NCBI GenBank assembly: GCA_945834965.1
Contig: CAMAHZ010000033.1
Location: forward strand, 1 to 10,416
Direction of reading: 5' to 3'
DNA length: 10,416 nucleotides
Origin: an uncultured Clostridia bacterium
GTDB taxonomy: Bacteria > Bacillota > Clostridia > Christensenellales > Borkfalkiaceae
Shown: positions 1-8,700 of the stretch, piece after piece
How positions within the stretch are numbered: position 1 is the stretch's first letter
Layout of the letters: every line of letters begins with the position of its first letter
Position numbers and translations under genes: made by a program
The notes under the pieces: model-generated
Told to the model about the DNA's origin: nothing
The model's input: the letters and a program-made list of their open reading frames with translations, nothing else
Database searches by the model: none

Positions 1-1379
1 TTGCCGGCGCTTTCGTCATATGCGTAGAACGTGTATTCACCCGTGACCTTTGCGTTTGCGCCGTAGACGACTTCTTCAATCTTCGTGCAGAGCATAAACA
101 CGCCTTCGCCCATCTTTTCAACGGAAGGAATATTTACCGAAGTGATTGCGTTGCACTTAGTAAACGCACAATCGCCTATGCTCTTTAACGAGTCGGGCAA
201 AGTAAGCTCACCCGAAATTCCCGTTTGAGCAAACGCGTATCTGCCGATTTCCTTAAGCCCGTTTTCTATCGTAAGGCTTGTAAGCGACGCGCAGTCGTAG
301 AATGCGTACGCGCCGATTTTTTCAACCGTAGAAGGAACGACTACCGAAGTTAAATCGGTATTAGCAAACGCATAGTCCGCAATCTCTTTCAGGCTGGACG
401 GAATTACTATAGAAGTAAGACCGCTTAAGCCGTATAACGCACCCTTGCCGATTTTGGTCACGCCGCTCAGGTTAAGAGTTGATATACCGCTTAGCGAAGA
501 GTTTGCAAACGCGTAAGAGCCGATTTCGGTTACGCCTTTTTCAACTAAATAGTCTGCGCTCGTGATATTCCTTGCCGCAAAGATTAACTTTCCGTCTACA
601 ATCTGCTCGCCGACGTTGCCCATTTCAAACACGTTCAAGCCCATTTCCGCACCGGAAATTTGCGCCTGAAGTGCGCTGATGTTCAAATTGAAGCAGCTGC
701 CGAACGCCTTACTGCCCACGTACGACGCACCGTTCTGCACGTCTACTTCGGCAAGATTATAACATTCGTTGAACGCCCCGTTGCCGATATAGACGTCTTT
801 AGCCGTCAAAGTAACCTTAGTAAGGCTTGTACAGCCGCTGAAAGCGTTGGCAGGGATATTTGCGTTATTGATTACTATTTCGGTATTGCCCTTACCTAAG
901 GACGTACAGCCCGTGAACATACCTGCGCCGAACGCCGTAAAGTTGCCCGTCGTAATGCTCTTTAAGCCGGTACAGCCCTTGAATACTTCCGGGCCCACCA
1001 TGTGGAGACCCGTAAGGTCGGCTTCTGCAAGCGAAGTACAGCCTGCAAACGCCTGAGCGTTAGCCGTACCGATTGCCGTCATCTTTACAATCTCTCTCAA
1101 GCCCGTACAATCCGAGAAGGCGTTCCTGTCTAAAGTAACTACCTTACAGTTGGATAAGTCAACCGTTTCAAGGTTGAGACAGCCTTCGAATGCGTAGCGG
1201 CGAATCATCTCAAGTGATGAGTCTGCAATGGGTTTTGCCTCTTCGGAAATAAAGCATATCTTCTTTAAGTTGGTACAATTCTTGAACGCCCTTTGCTTGA
1301 TTTCCGTTACGTTCTTGGGAATAATAACTACTTCAACGCTCTGAACGTCCTTAAACGCTTCTTCGCCGATTGAAGTGAT
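1..1379 (-). repeat. BspA-type (LRR_5) leucine-rich repeat tract inside the protease gene
   Basis: From residue 1446 to the edge I count about 17 units of 21-25 residues with the pattern IGxxAFxxCxxLxxVxIPxxV. Clear examples are TEIKQRAFKNCTNLKKI, KEIADYAFANTDLTSVVV and KSIGDCAFTKCNAITSVNI. A spacer containing IVDG at 1705-1708 splits the tract, and a matching IVDG at 1431-1434 sits just before the first unit, suggesting two blocks. In this family such repeats form curved solenoids that bind proteins or surfaces in oral and gut bacteria. The last unit is cut by the window edge, so the true number is higher. Confidence 0.9.
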
Positions 1380-4300
1380 TGCCTTGTCCGAAGGGATTTT
1401 AAGTACCCTTACGCCGTCCACAATCTCGCCGCCCCAACCGCGGTAACGGGTAAGCACGCCGCCGGATACGGTGTAGGGGTCCTGAATGGAAAGCGTAACC
1501 GTCGCCCTGCACGAGCTGAACTCTGCGCTCTGTGCGGTTATGGTGACCGTCTTTACGTCGTCGCCTTCGTAAAGGACGGAGACGTTGCCCTTTGCGTCGA
1601 CCGTTGCAAGGCTGTTATCGCTTGACGACCAGGTGAACGACAAATCTTCCAAAGGATAATACCAAGGGTCAACCGTTATTTTTAAAGGTATCTGCTGAGC
1701 GGGGTTGACTTCTACTATGCCCTGTGCCTTTACGGGGTTGGAGTCTGCGTTGAGCATAGAGCCGAAGGAAATAGAAGGCGTCTTAAGCTTTTTAGTCGAT
1801 TCCTTTACGGTTACCGTGACTAAAGCCTCTTTCTTGCCGCCTGTCACTTTAATAGTAGCAGTACCTGCGGAAACGCCGAACACTTCGCCGTTCTTGACCT
1901 TTGCAACGCTTTCGTTATCGCTCGTCCAGACGAAGTTGGAAAGGTTTGCGTTACCTATATTATTAATTTCAATCTTAGCCGTTGCGTTCTTATCAACGGT
2001 GAGCGTATCCTTTACCGACCAGTCCGTAGGGCAAGCCGCGCCTTCGGAATAGCTCTTTTCAACGACGTACACGTTGTAGTTCATTGCGTAGTCCTGAACT
2101 TCGACGAAGAGATTGCCCTTATAGTCGTCGTAGAATTCGGTTACTTCGATTGAAACGGTGTTGGTCGTGTTCTTTTTGGGGTTGATTATGGGGGTAATAT
2201 ACTCGGTTGCAAGCTTTAACGATTCGATATTAGTACCGTCGTTATCCTTCGTTTCCGAATAGCACAATATTACCGCCTGAGGATAATGGTTATCGTATAT
2301 ATCAAGGTCTAAGAAGATTTTCTGCGTGGTCTTGCCCGAAGAATCCTTTACGTCCTGATATCTTATACGCGTATCCTGAAGAATGGGCGCTTCGTAGTCC
2401 ACGTAGAAGGTCATAGAGAAGGTATCGTCCGTAGTTACGCCATTCTTATAGTCGTCGTAGTCGAAGTAGAAGCTGTAGTCCAGCCTGTACTTTCCGTTGC
2501 CGTCGAAATTCATTTCTTCGGTCTTCATTTCCATAAGCACCTGAGAAGGCACTGCGCTGCCGCCGCTTGAGTGAGCCTTTCTCGCCCTGTATACTTCCCT
2601 TACGGTTTTGCCGTTTTCGTCGGGGATAAGCTCGCCCGTGTCGACGTTGGTAAGCGTATAGGTTACGATTTCTGCATTTCTCAAAAGACCTGCGTATAAC
2701 GCCCTGATACCCGTAGTGGTGCAATAGTTATTATTGCTCGTTTCGTCGAAATACTCGTTGAAACGGGAAATTGCAACGTGCTCTTCTTCGGTATACGCCC
2801 ATTCGGAAGTGTGTTCCTTATCGGGGTCCTGTACGTACAGGAAGGAGCCGAGCGGCGTTGCGTACTTTTCGTTCCAGTAATAGGAATAAGCCTGAGTTGC
2901 CCAGACGCTTGCCTTGGGGCGCTCTTCATAGCTTAAGGAAGTGTCCTTATCGAACTTTGCAATCTGGAAACAGTCGTAGTCGAGAAGGGGTGCGGCTTCC
3001 CAGTCGCCGTAAAAGCCCATAAAGGGAAGGGTGAGCGAGCATTGACCTACAGTTGCCGATTCAAGCTGTAAGAAGCCTTCCACGAACATACCGTTCTTGA
3101 ACGTATCGTTAAGGTACTTCTTTTCCGCAGACGAGAGCTTTAAGGTGACTTCAATCTTTTGGGTAGAGTTTGCCGCCACGGTGATTTCACTACCTTCCGC
3201 AACAGCCTTACCGTCTACCTTCCACTCGCCCTTGCTGTCGAAAAGGTGCGCCTTTTCTGCAACGGACAAGCCGTCTTTAGACAGCGTTTCGGTCATAAAT
3301 ATCGATTTGGTCTTAAACTTTAACTCGGAAGTGCCGAAGTTGTTTACGTAGAATACGATATTGTATACGCCAGTCTTATTCTCGTCTTCGCCAAGCTCTG
3401 CCTTAGGTCTGCCGTCCGCACACATATATTCGGAATCGGTCTTATCGCCCGTAAGCTTGGTGTACAGATATGCGTTGGTTGAGAATACGTTGTCCATCGT
3501 GGCAAGACCTGCACCCTGCTTTCTGGGCGAATAGGGGAGCCTGTTCTGGTCGTAGACGGTGGTCGCCGTACTCATCATTATATTATTAGTAAGGTAAGCA
3601 AGCTTAACTGCGCTTTCGGTGTCGTTTGCGCCCTGCCATAAGCTTGCGTATTTTGAGTTAGTCTTTAAATATCCCCTGAGCAATGCCGTAAAGCCTGCAA
3701 GGTTGGGGCAAGCCATGGAAGTTCCGCTCATCTCTTCGTAACCGCCTGCTACGGTAGAGATAATCTCGCCGCCGTGGGAAGTTACGTCGGGCTTAAGCTG
3801 TAAGTCGGGGGTGACGCCCCAGCTTGAGTAGTCGTTCATAAAGGGTCCTGCCAGATAGTCCCTGCTTAAGGTTATCGTACCCGTACTCTTCTTGCTTGAG
3901 CCTGAACCCGTTAAGTATTCGCCTGCGTCAATGGAGACGGAAATTGCAGGTATACGGTCCTGCAGGTCTTCGAGCGACATTCTTATCATACCCGAAACGT
4001 TGTTGTAGACGATAACCGCGTCCGCACCCTTGCTCTTTGCCGTCTGAATTTTCTTTTTGAAGGTCAGTCCGTTGCCGCCACGCTTTACGACCGCGATAAT
4101 CTTTTCGCCGTCCTTTTTATCCGCAAGCGCGTTCATAACCGTCTTGGTGTAGTCGGTCGTGTCGCCGTAACCGGGAACTACTACGTACTTAAAGGTCTTG
4201 GAGTTGACCGAGCCGACTTCGCCAACCTTACCCAACATATCGTCAAGGAAGTTGTACGCGTCGGAGTCTTCGTTTCTCGATTCTTCGTAATAGATAGCGT

Positions 4301-5714
4301 CGCCGACGCCGTCCTTTTCGTTAGCGAGCAGGTAGTTTGCGTACTGACCGTTGACGGACGCAACCGACATTGCGCCGTCGTAGGTCGAAGGCGAACCTAC
4401 CGTACCCGAGTCGGGGTTGGTTGCAAGGTTAGTACCGAACTGACTGCCGTAGCCTGCAGAGAAGTCGTTACTTGCCGCAACCATAAGGCTTATACCCTTA
4501 TTTCTTATACTTTCAAATACTCTGTTTAAATTCTTGCCTTCCGTATCCACGTCCGCTTCCTGAGATAAGCGAAGCGCTTCGGAAGAGAAACCTGCGGAAG
4601 TACCGAGCGACATATTGATAACGTCTACGCCTAAAGCTACGCAGTCGTCCAACGCCGCAATAATATCTTCACTCTTTGCGCCGCCTATATCGGGGCTGTC
4701 CAGATTATCAGTGAACACCTTACATATTACTAACTGTGCTTCGGGTGCAACGCCTAAGAACTGTTCGCCGGAGTCGTTGCCGTCCTTATCGGTATAATGC
4801 TCGCCGGGCTTGGTCTTGCCGGCAACTATACCTGCCACGTGAGAGCCGTGCTGGGAATACGATGCGTATACGTCCGCATCGTAATCCGAATAGTCGTATG
4901 CGAAAGGCACTTTCTGGTTGATATACACGTCCTGAGCGGTCGCGCCGGAGAGCTTTTCCGCCATAAGCTCGTTATTGTCGAAAACTTCCCTTACCGTGTC
5001 GACAGTAAAGCCGCCGTCGGGGTATTGATTAATCATATTTTCGGGGTCGAACGCAACGTGAGTGTAGTCTAAACCCGTATCCAAAACCGCTACGGTCATG
5101 CCCGTACCGTCGATACCCTTTTCGGTGTATTCGCTTGAGTCGTAAATGCCGTTTGCGTAAATTTTGGAATAATTAGTCTGACCGGAGCTTGACGATGCGT
5201 CAACTTCCGCAGGGCGTGCGTAAGTCGTACTCAACGAAATGGACGAAACGCCTTCTATCGACTTAATCGTCGTAATCGTGTTCATAGGTACGGTGATTGC
5301 AACGCCGCAAATTACGTTTGAATAGGCGTACTTGTATTCGTACTCTATTCCCTTAGCGGTAAGCTGTTTTAAGAAGGAATTTTTCTGCGCCGTAATCACG
5401 CCGATATCGCCGCCGTCGGCAACGGGGGTTGCGTCTAATTCAACGATAATCGTCTGGGCGGCGTTGCTTACGGTAGCCCCTTCGGTGGCGAACACCTTGT
5501 CGTTCAAATTCGAAAGCGCAACGCCGGATAAGTTTACTTTACCCGTTGCGTTTTCAAAGTTGAGTGACGCACCGTCAGAGCTTTCGGTAGAAGTGCTTGC
5601 CGAAGCCGCACCGGATGCGGCAAACTGCCCTGCGGCAAAGGTTACGCACATTGCGCCCGTCAACATTATGCACGCCGCTTTGCGGCAAAAAATCTTTTTT
5701 GACTTAATTTTCAT
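1..5714 (-). CDS. Secreted S8 subtilisin-like protease (lactocepin/C5a-peptidase type) with C-terminal BspA-type leucine-rich repeats; 3' end outside the window
   Basis: Predicted exported serine endopeptidase. The frame is open from ATG at 5714 to the left edge, giving 1,904 codons with no stop. Residues 1-39 are a basic then hydrophobic signal peptide (MKIKSKKIF start, cleavage near AASA). Residues 85-165 resemble an I9 propeptide. The catalytic domain has Asp212 (VAVLDTG), His289 (QHGSHVAG), oxyanion Asn416 (AASND) and Ser666 (GTSMACP), so it looks active. A PA domain is inserted at about 505-605 (KGADAVIVYNN). An Fn3-like domain at about 720-905 ends in the family hallmark FVEGF...MGFYGDW, and a second Fn3-like segment carries VDYEAP at 1105-1110. 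Two Ig-like Big_2 domains span about 1228-1306 and 1328-1411. LRR_5 repeats run from 1446 to the edge. The PA plus Fn3 order is that of lactocepin and C5a peptidase; the LRR tail replaces their usual stalk. Oddities: KPDVTSHGGE where relatives have APGG, and Cys669 where Ser is usual. The wall anchor, if any, is beyond the window. The specific substrate is unknown. Confidence 0.93.
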   Translation of the reverse strand, partial: MKIKSKKIFCRKAACIMLTGAMCVTFAAGQFAASGAASASTSTESSDGASLNFENATGKVNLSGVALSNLNDKVFATEGATVSNAAQTIIVELDATPVADGGDIGVITAQKNSFLKQLTAKGIEYEYKYAYSNVICGVAITVPMNTITTIKSIEGVSSISLSTTYARPAEVDASSSSGQTNYSKIYANGIYDSSEYTEKGIDGTGMTVAVLDTGLDYTHVAFDPENMINQYPDGGFTVDTVREVFDNNELMAEKLSGATAQDVYINQKVPFAYDYSDYDADVYASYSQHGSHVAGIVAGKTKPGEHYTDKDGNDSGEQFLGVAPEAQLVICKVFTDNLDSPDIGGAKSEDIIAALDDCVALGVDVINMSLGTSAGFSSEALRLSQEADVDTEGKNLNRVFESIRNKGISLMVAASNDFSAGYGSQFGTNLATNPDSGTVGSPSTYDGAMSVASVNGQYANYLLANEKDGVGDAIYYEESRNEDSDAYNFLDDMLGKVGEVGSVNSKTFKYVVVPGYGDTTDYTKTVMNALADKKDGEKIIAVVKRGGNGLTFKKKIQTAKSKGADAVIVYNNVSGMIRMSLEDLQDRIPAISVSIDAGEYLTGSGSSKKSTGTITLSRDYLAGPFMNDYSSWGVTPDLQLKPDVTSHGGEIISTVAGGYEEMSGTSMACPNLAGFTALLRGYLKTNSKYASLWQGANDTESAVKLAYLTNNIMMSTATTVYDQNRLPYSPRKQGAGLATMDNVFSTNAYLYTKLTGDKTDSEYMCADGRPKAELGEDENKTGVYNIVFYVNNFGTSELKFKTKSIFMTETLSKDGLSVAEKAHLFDSKGEWKVDGKAVAEGSEITVAANSTQKIEVTLKLSSAEKKYLNDTFKNGMFVEGFLQLESATVGQCSLTLPFMGFYGDWEAAPLLDYDCFQIAKFDKDTSLSYEERPKASVWATQAYSYYWNEKYATPLGSFLYVQDPDKEHTSEWAYTEEEHVAISRFNEYFDETSNNNYCTTTGIRALYAGLLRNAEIVTYTLTNVDTGELIPDENGKTVREVYRARKAHSSGGSAVPSQVLMEMKTEEMNFDGNGKYRLDYSFYFDYDDYKNGVTTDDTFSMTFYVDYEAPILQDTRIRYQDVKDSSGKTTQKIFLDLDIYDNHYPQAVILCYSETKDNDGTNIESLKLATEYITPIINPKKNTTNTVSIEVTEFYDDYKGNLFVEVQDYAMNYNVYVVEKSYSEGAACPTDWSVKDTLTVDKNATAKIEINNIGNANLSNFVWTSDNESVAKVKNGEVFGVSAGTATIKVTGGKKEALVTVTVKESTKKLKTPSISFGSMLNADSNPVKAQGIVEVNPAQQIPLKITVDPWYYPLEDLSFTWSSSDNSLATVDAKGNVSVLYEGDDVKTVTITAQSAEFSSCRATVTLSIQDPYTVSGGVLTRYRGWGGEIVDGVRVLKIPSDKAITSIGEEAFKDVQSVEVVIIPKNVTEIKQRAFKNCTNLKKICFISEEAKPIADSSLEMIRRYAFEGCLNLETVDLSNCKVVTLDRNAFSDCTGLREIVKMTAIGTANAQAFAGCTSLAEADLTGLHMVGPEVFKGCTGLKSITTGNFTAFGAGMFTGCTSLGKGNTEIVINNANIPANAFSGCTSLTKVTLTAKDVYIGNGAFNECYNLAEVDVQNGASYVGSKAFGSCFNLNISALQAQISGAEMGLNVFEMGNVGEQIVDGKLIFAARNITSADYLVEKGVTEIGSYAFANSSLSGISTLNLSGVTKIGKGALYGLSGLTSIVIPSSLKEIADYAFANTDLTSVVVPSTVEKIGAYAFYDCASLTSLTIENGLKEIGRYAFAQTGISGELTLPDSLKSIGDCAFTKCNAITSVNIPSVEKMGEGVFMLCTKIEEVVYGANAKVTGEYTFYAYDESAG

Positions 5715-8700
5715 CTTCTAATTCTTCCAACACAAAAGTTTTGTTAGTCTTGTTAATAGTCATTTTATAGTCTTTTTCGTCCATATCCGTCAAGTAGAAT
5801 ATTCTATCGTCTTCTTCTTCGGATTCGTAGTAATAATCCCTGACGTATTTATCGCCGTCAACGCGCCATAAGCCGCCCGTTGCGCCGCCTTCAAATACGT
5901 ACTTCTTATCCGTACCCGAAAGCGTCCATTCGACGTAATCGCTTAAAGTAAGCTCGCTTGCGCCGCCGGCGGAAACTATCTTACCCATCTTCTTTACGCC
6001 CTGACCGTCGATTATTACGCAATAGGTCGTGGTGAGCGTTTTATAGGTATATTCGGTCTTATTGCGAGAGCTGTCCCAGATGTTGCCGACGCCGTCGAAT
6101 TTTACGTAGCCGCCGTTAAAGCGCACTTCCTTCATATACGTATCGTCTGCGTTTACGGGTAAATAAGCCTTGCCGCCGTCCTTTGAATAGCCGCCTTCTA
6201 TAACTTCGGTAAATACCATACCCGTCTTTGCGCCCGTATAGATATAGACTAAATCAAGCGAGTTTTGATAGTAGTTATAGTGCGTCTTTTTGCCCGTTGC
6301 CGAGATATAGGTTGCAATGCCGCTTCCGTATTCGCCCAAGCCGTGACCGTCGAACGTCCAGGAAGAGCCGTCTGCCGCAGCGTATTCGCCGCGCCATAAG
6401 TCGAGCCCGGTAGACGCGATGCACATTAAGTTTTCAACGTATCCGCCTTCCGACACTATAGACATTTGATTATCGCCGTTAAGGCTGTAGGTAACAATCG
6501 TAGATACGCCCCTGTCGTTGTCAACGTAGGTCAAAGTATTGCGTTCGGGGTTATAGGTAAACGTGTACGTTTCGCCGCCGATAGTAACTTCAGCCGTAAA
6601 CGACGAAGTTACTTCGCTAATTACAATCTCTTTATTGTCTATGGGCGTAAGCCAAGTCTTTGCAAAGCCCGTCTTGAATACGAGCGTCTTTTCGCCCCAG
6701 ATTAAACCGCTTTGAGAAACTTCGAGCGGCGTGCCGTCTATTACGGGCAAGCCGTCTACGCCCGTTTCGTAGGAAAGGGTGGTGCCGTCGGAAAGGGTAA
6801 CTTTGCCGCCGACGTTGCCCCTGCCGTCGAACTTATAGCTAACTTCGCCGCAGTAGAGCGTTACGTTCTTCCAGCCGTCGCCCTTTGCCATAGCGCCAGC
6901 CGCCTGCTCGTCTACGCTCAGCGCAATCGTGCCGCTATTCTCGTCTAAGCTCATCTTATAGGTCTTTTCGCCTATAGTAATTTCACCCGTGGTCGCCGTC
7001 GTAAGCGAATAGGATACCGCGCTGACCTTGCCGCTCGTCAAAGTTACGATTGCCGTACCGCTCTGTGCGCCTGAAGGGTTGCCGTTGAAGTTGACGCTCT
7101 TTACGCCTTCCGCGTTGCATTCCCAAACGCCCCTGAACATATCGTAGAGCTTGAACTCCGCAGTTACGTAGTTAATCGTGCCGAGCGTGCTGTACGACTT
7201 GAACGAGAAGAACGCACCCGAAGCAACGCCCGTGTTTTTATCTATAGTCAGCTCGCCGTAGAGCGTATCGCCCACGTAGAGCACCATAACGCCTTCGTCG
7301 GTGACCGAATACTGACCGGATACTTCGTAGGTTACGCCTGCGTAGAAGGTCATTTCAGCGTCGCCGTAGCCGTTCAAGCCCACGCCGCCGAGCTTTAACT
7401 CAACCGTCTCGCCCGTGGTAGCCGCACGCCCGAACCAAGTACCCGTAAAGCCGTCCGCAAGATAGTACGCAGCGCCGTCGATATAGAGCGCTTCGTCCTT
7501 AACGAGAACTTCTATATCCTTACCGTTGAGTGAAATTACAACCTTATCGTCTTCGCCTGCTACAAATTCGTACGTACCCGTCGCATCGCCGCACTTAGCT
7601 ACGCCGAAACCGTCGAATGAATAAGAAATCAAAGAGCCTGCGCTCGTCTTCCAGGTGCCTGCAAGGCTGTCCTTTAACGACGCCGCGCTACCTGCAAACG
7701 CAGTAACCTTTCCGTCTGAAACGGTTATAGGCAAGCCTATTGACGTTTCTATGCCGCTTTCGGTAACGGTGAACGTGAACGACCTTACGTTTGAACCTAC
7801 CGCAAAAGTACCCGTGCCGTTGACGTTTAACGTAAGCGTGCCGTTGCCGTTTACGTACTCACCGTAAGCAAAGGAATCGGACGACTTGATTGCTGTATAG
7901 TTCAATTCCTTAAGCGTGGATTCGTACGAACCCGAGCTGTTGCGTTCCTGTATATATAATTTTCCGCTGAGCGTATAGCCGTTATCCGCCTTGACCATAG
8001 CCATCGTAACGTAAGAGCCGTTAATCTGGTCGGCAGTAAAGCTTAACGCCGCAAGACAGCTGTTGAAAAGCGTTATCCTTTCACCGTCGTAGGAATACGT
8101 ACCCTTAAAGCTCAAACCGCCGTCGCGGAAGGTATAGCCGCCAAGCTCGTCGAGTACTAAGTGCGCCTTAGCGCCGTAGGTGGTTGCGCCTAAATAGTAC
8201 TTACCTGCAACGAGCGAATAATCCGCAAAGCCGACGTATAAGGTCGTATCCGCCAAGGGAAGATAGCCGTTGGGTACTTTCTTTGTCAACTCTTTATCGA
8301 AGTAGTAACCCCAGGTTCTGCCTGCGGAAGTTGAGATATACTCGTCCATTTCGCCCGAATACCAGCTGTAGACGGGGACGGGTAAGCCCACCTTGTCGGA
8401 ATAAGTGTCGACGACGTTTTCGCCGTTTTTAACGGTTATGGTAACCGTGCGCGCCGCCTGCGCGCCCTTATATACGGGGATTGCACCCGTCAAATCCCAC
8501 TCGCCTGCTACCCAGCCGAGCTGAGATAAAAGCACGCTTAAGTCGTGTCCGTTTTCCTTTTTGGAGTTGTTGTGAAGAACGCACGCCGCCGCGTCTACCG
8601 CATCTTTAAGCGCTTCGTCTGCATAACCGCAGATATCTTCCTTGTTCGCCTGACCGCTGACCGAAGTAGCCTTAATAGCAGTATTTGCAGAATAGCAACC

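Noticed and set aside
1..1379. CRISPR array or DNA tandem repeat, suggested by recurring similar 60-75-base units
   Set aside because: The units are diverged at the DNA level and keep a protein LRR pattern in one open frame, so they are protein repeats.
2446..4363. Short minus-strand open frames at 2446-2724, 2681-2929 and 4181-4363
   Set aside because: They are alternative frames inside the continuous protease reading frame, which carries the recognisable domains across all these positions.
5704..5720. Frameshift splitting one fused gene into two
   Set aside because: The downstream frame begins with its own ATG, ribosome site and full signal peptide, so two separate proteins are far more likely.
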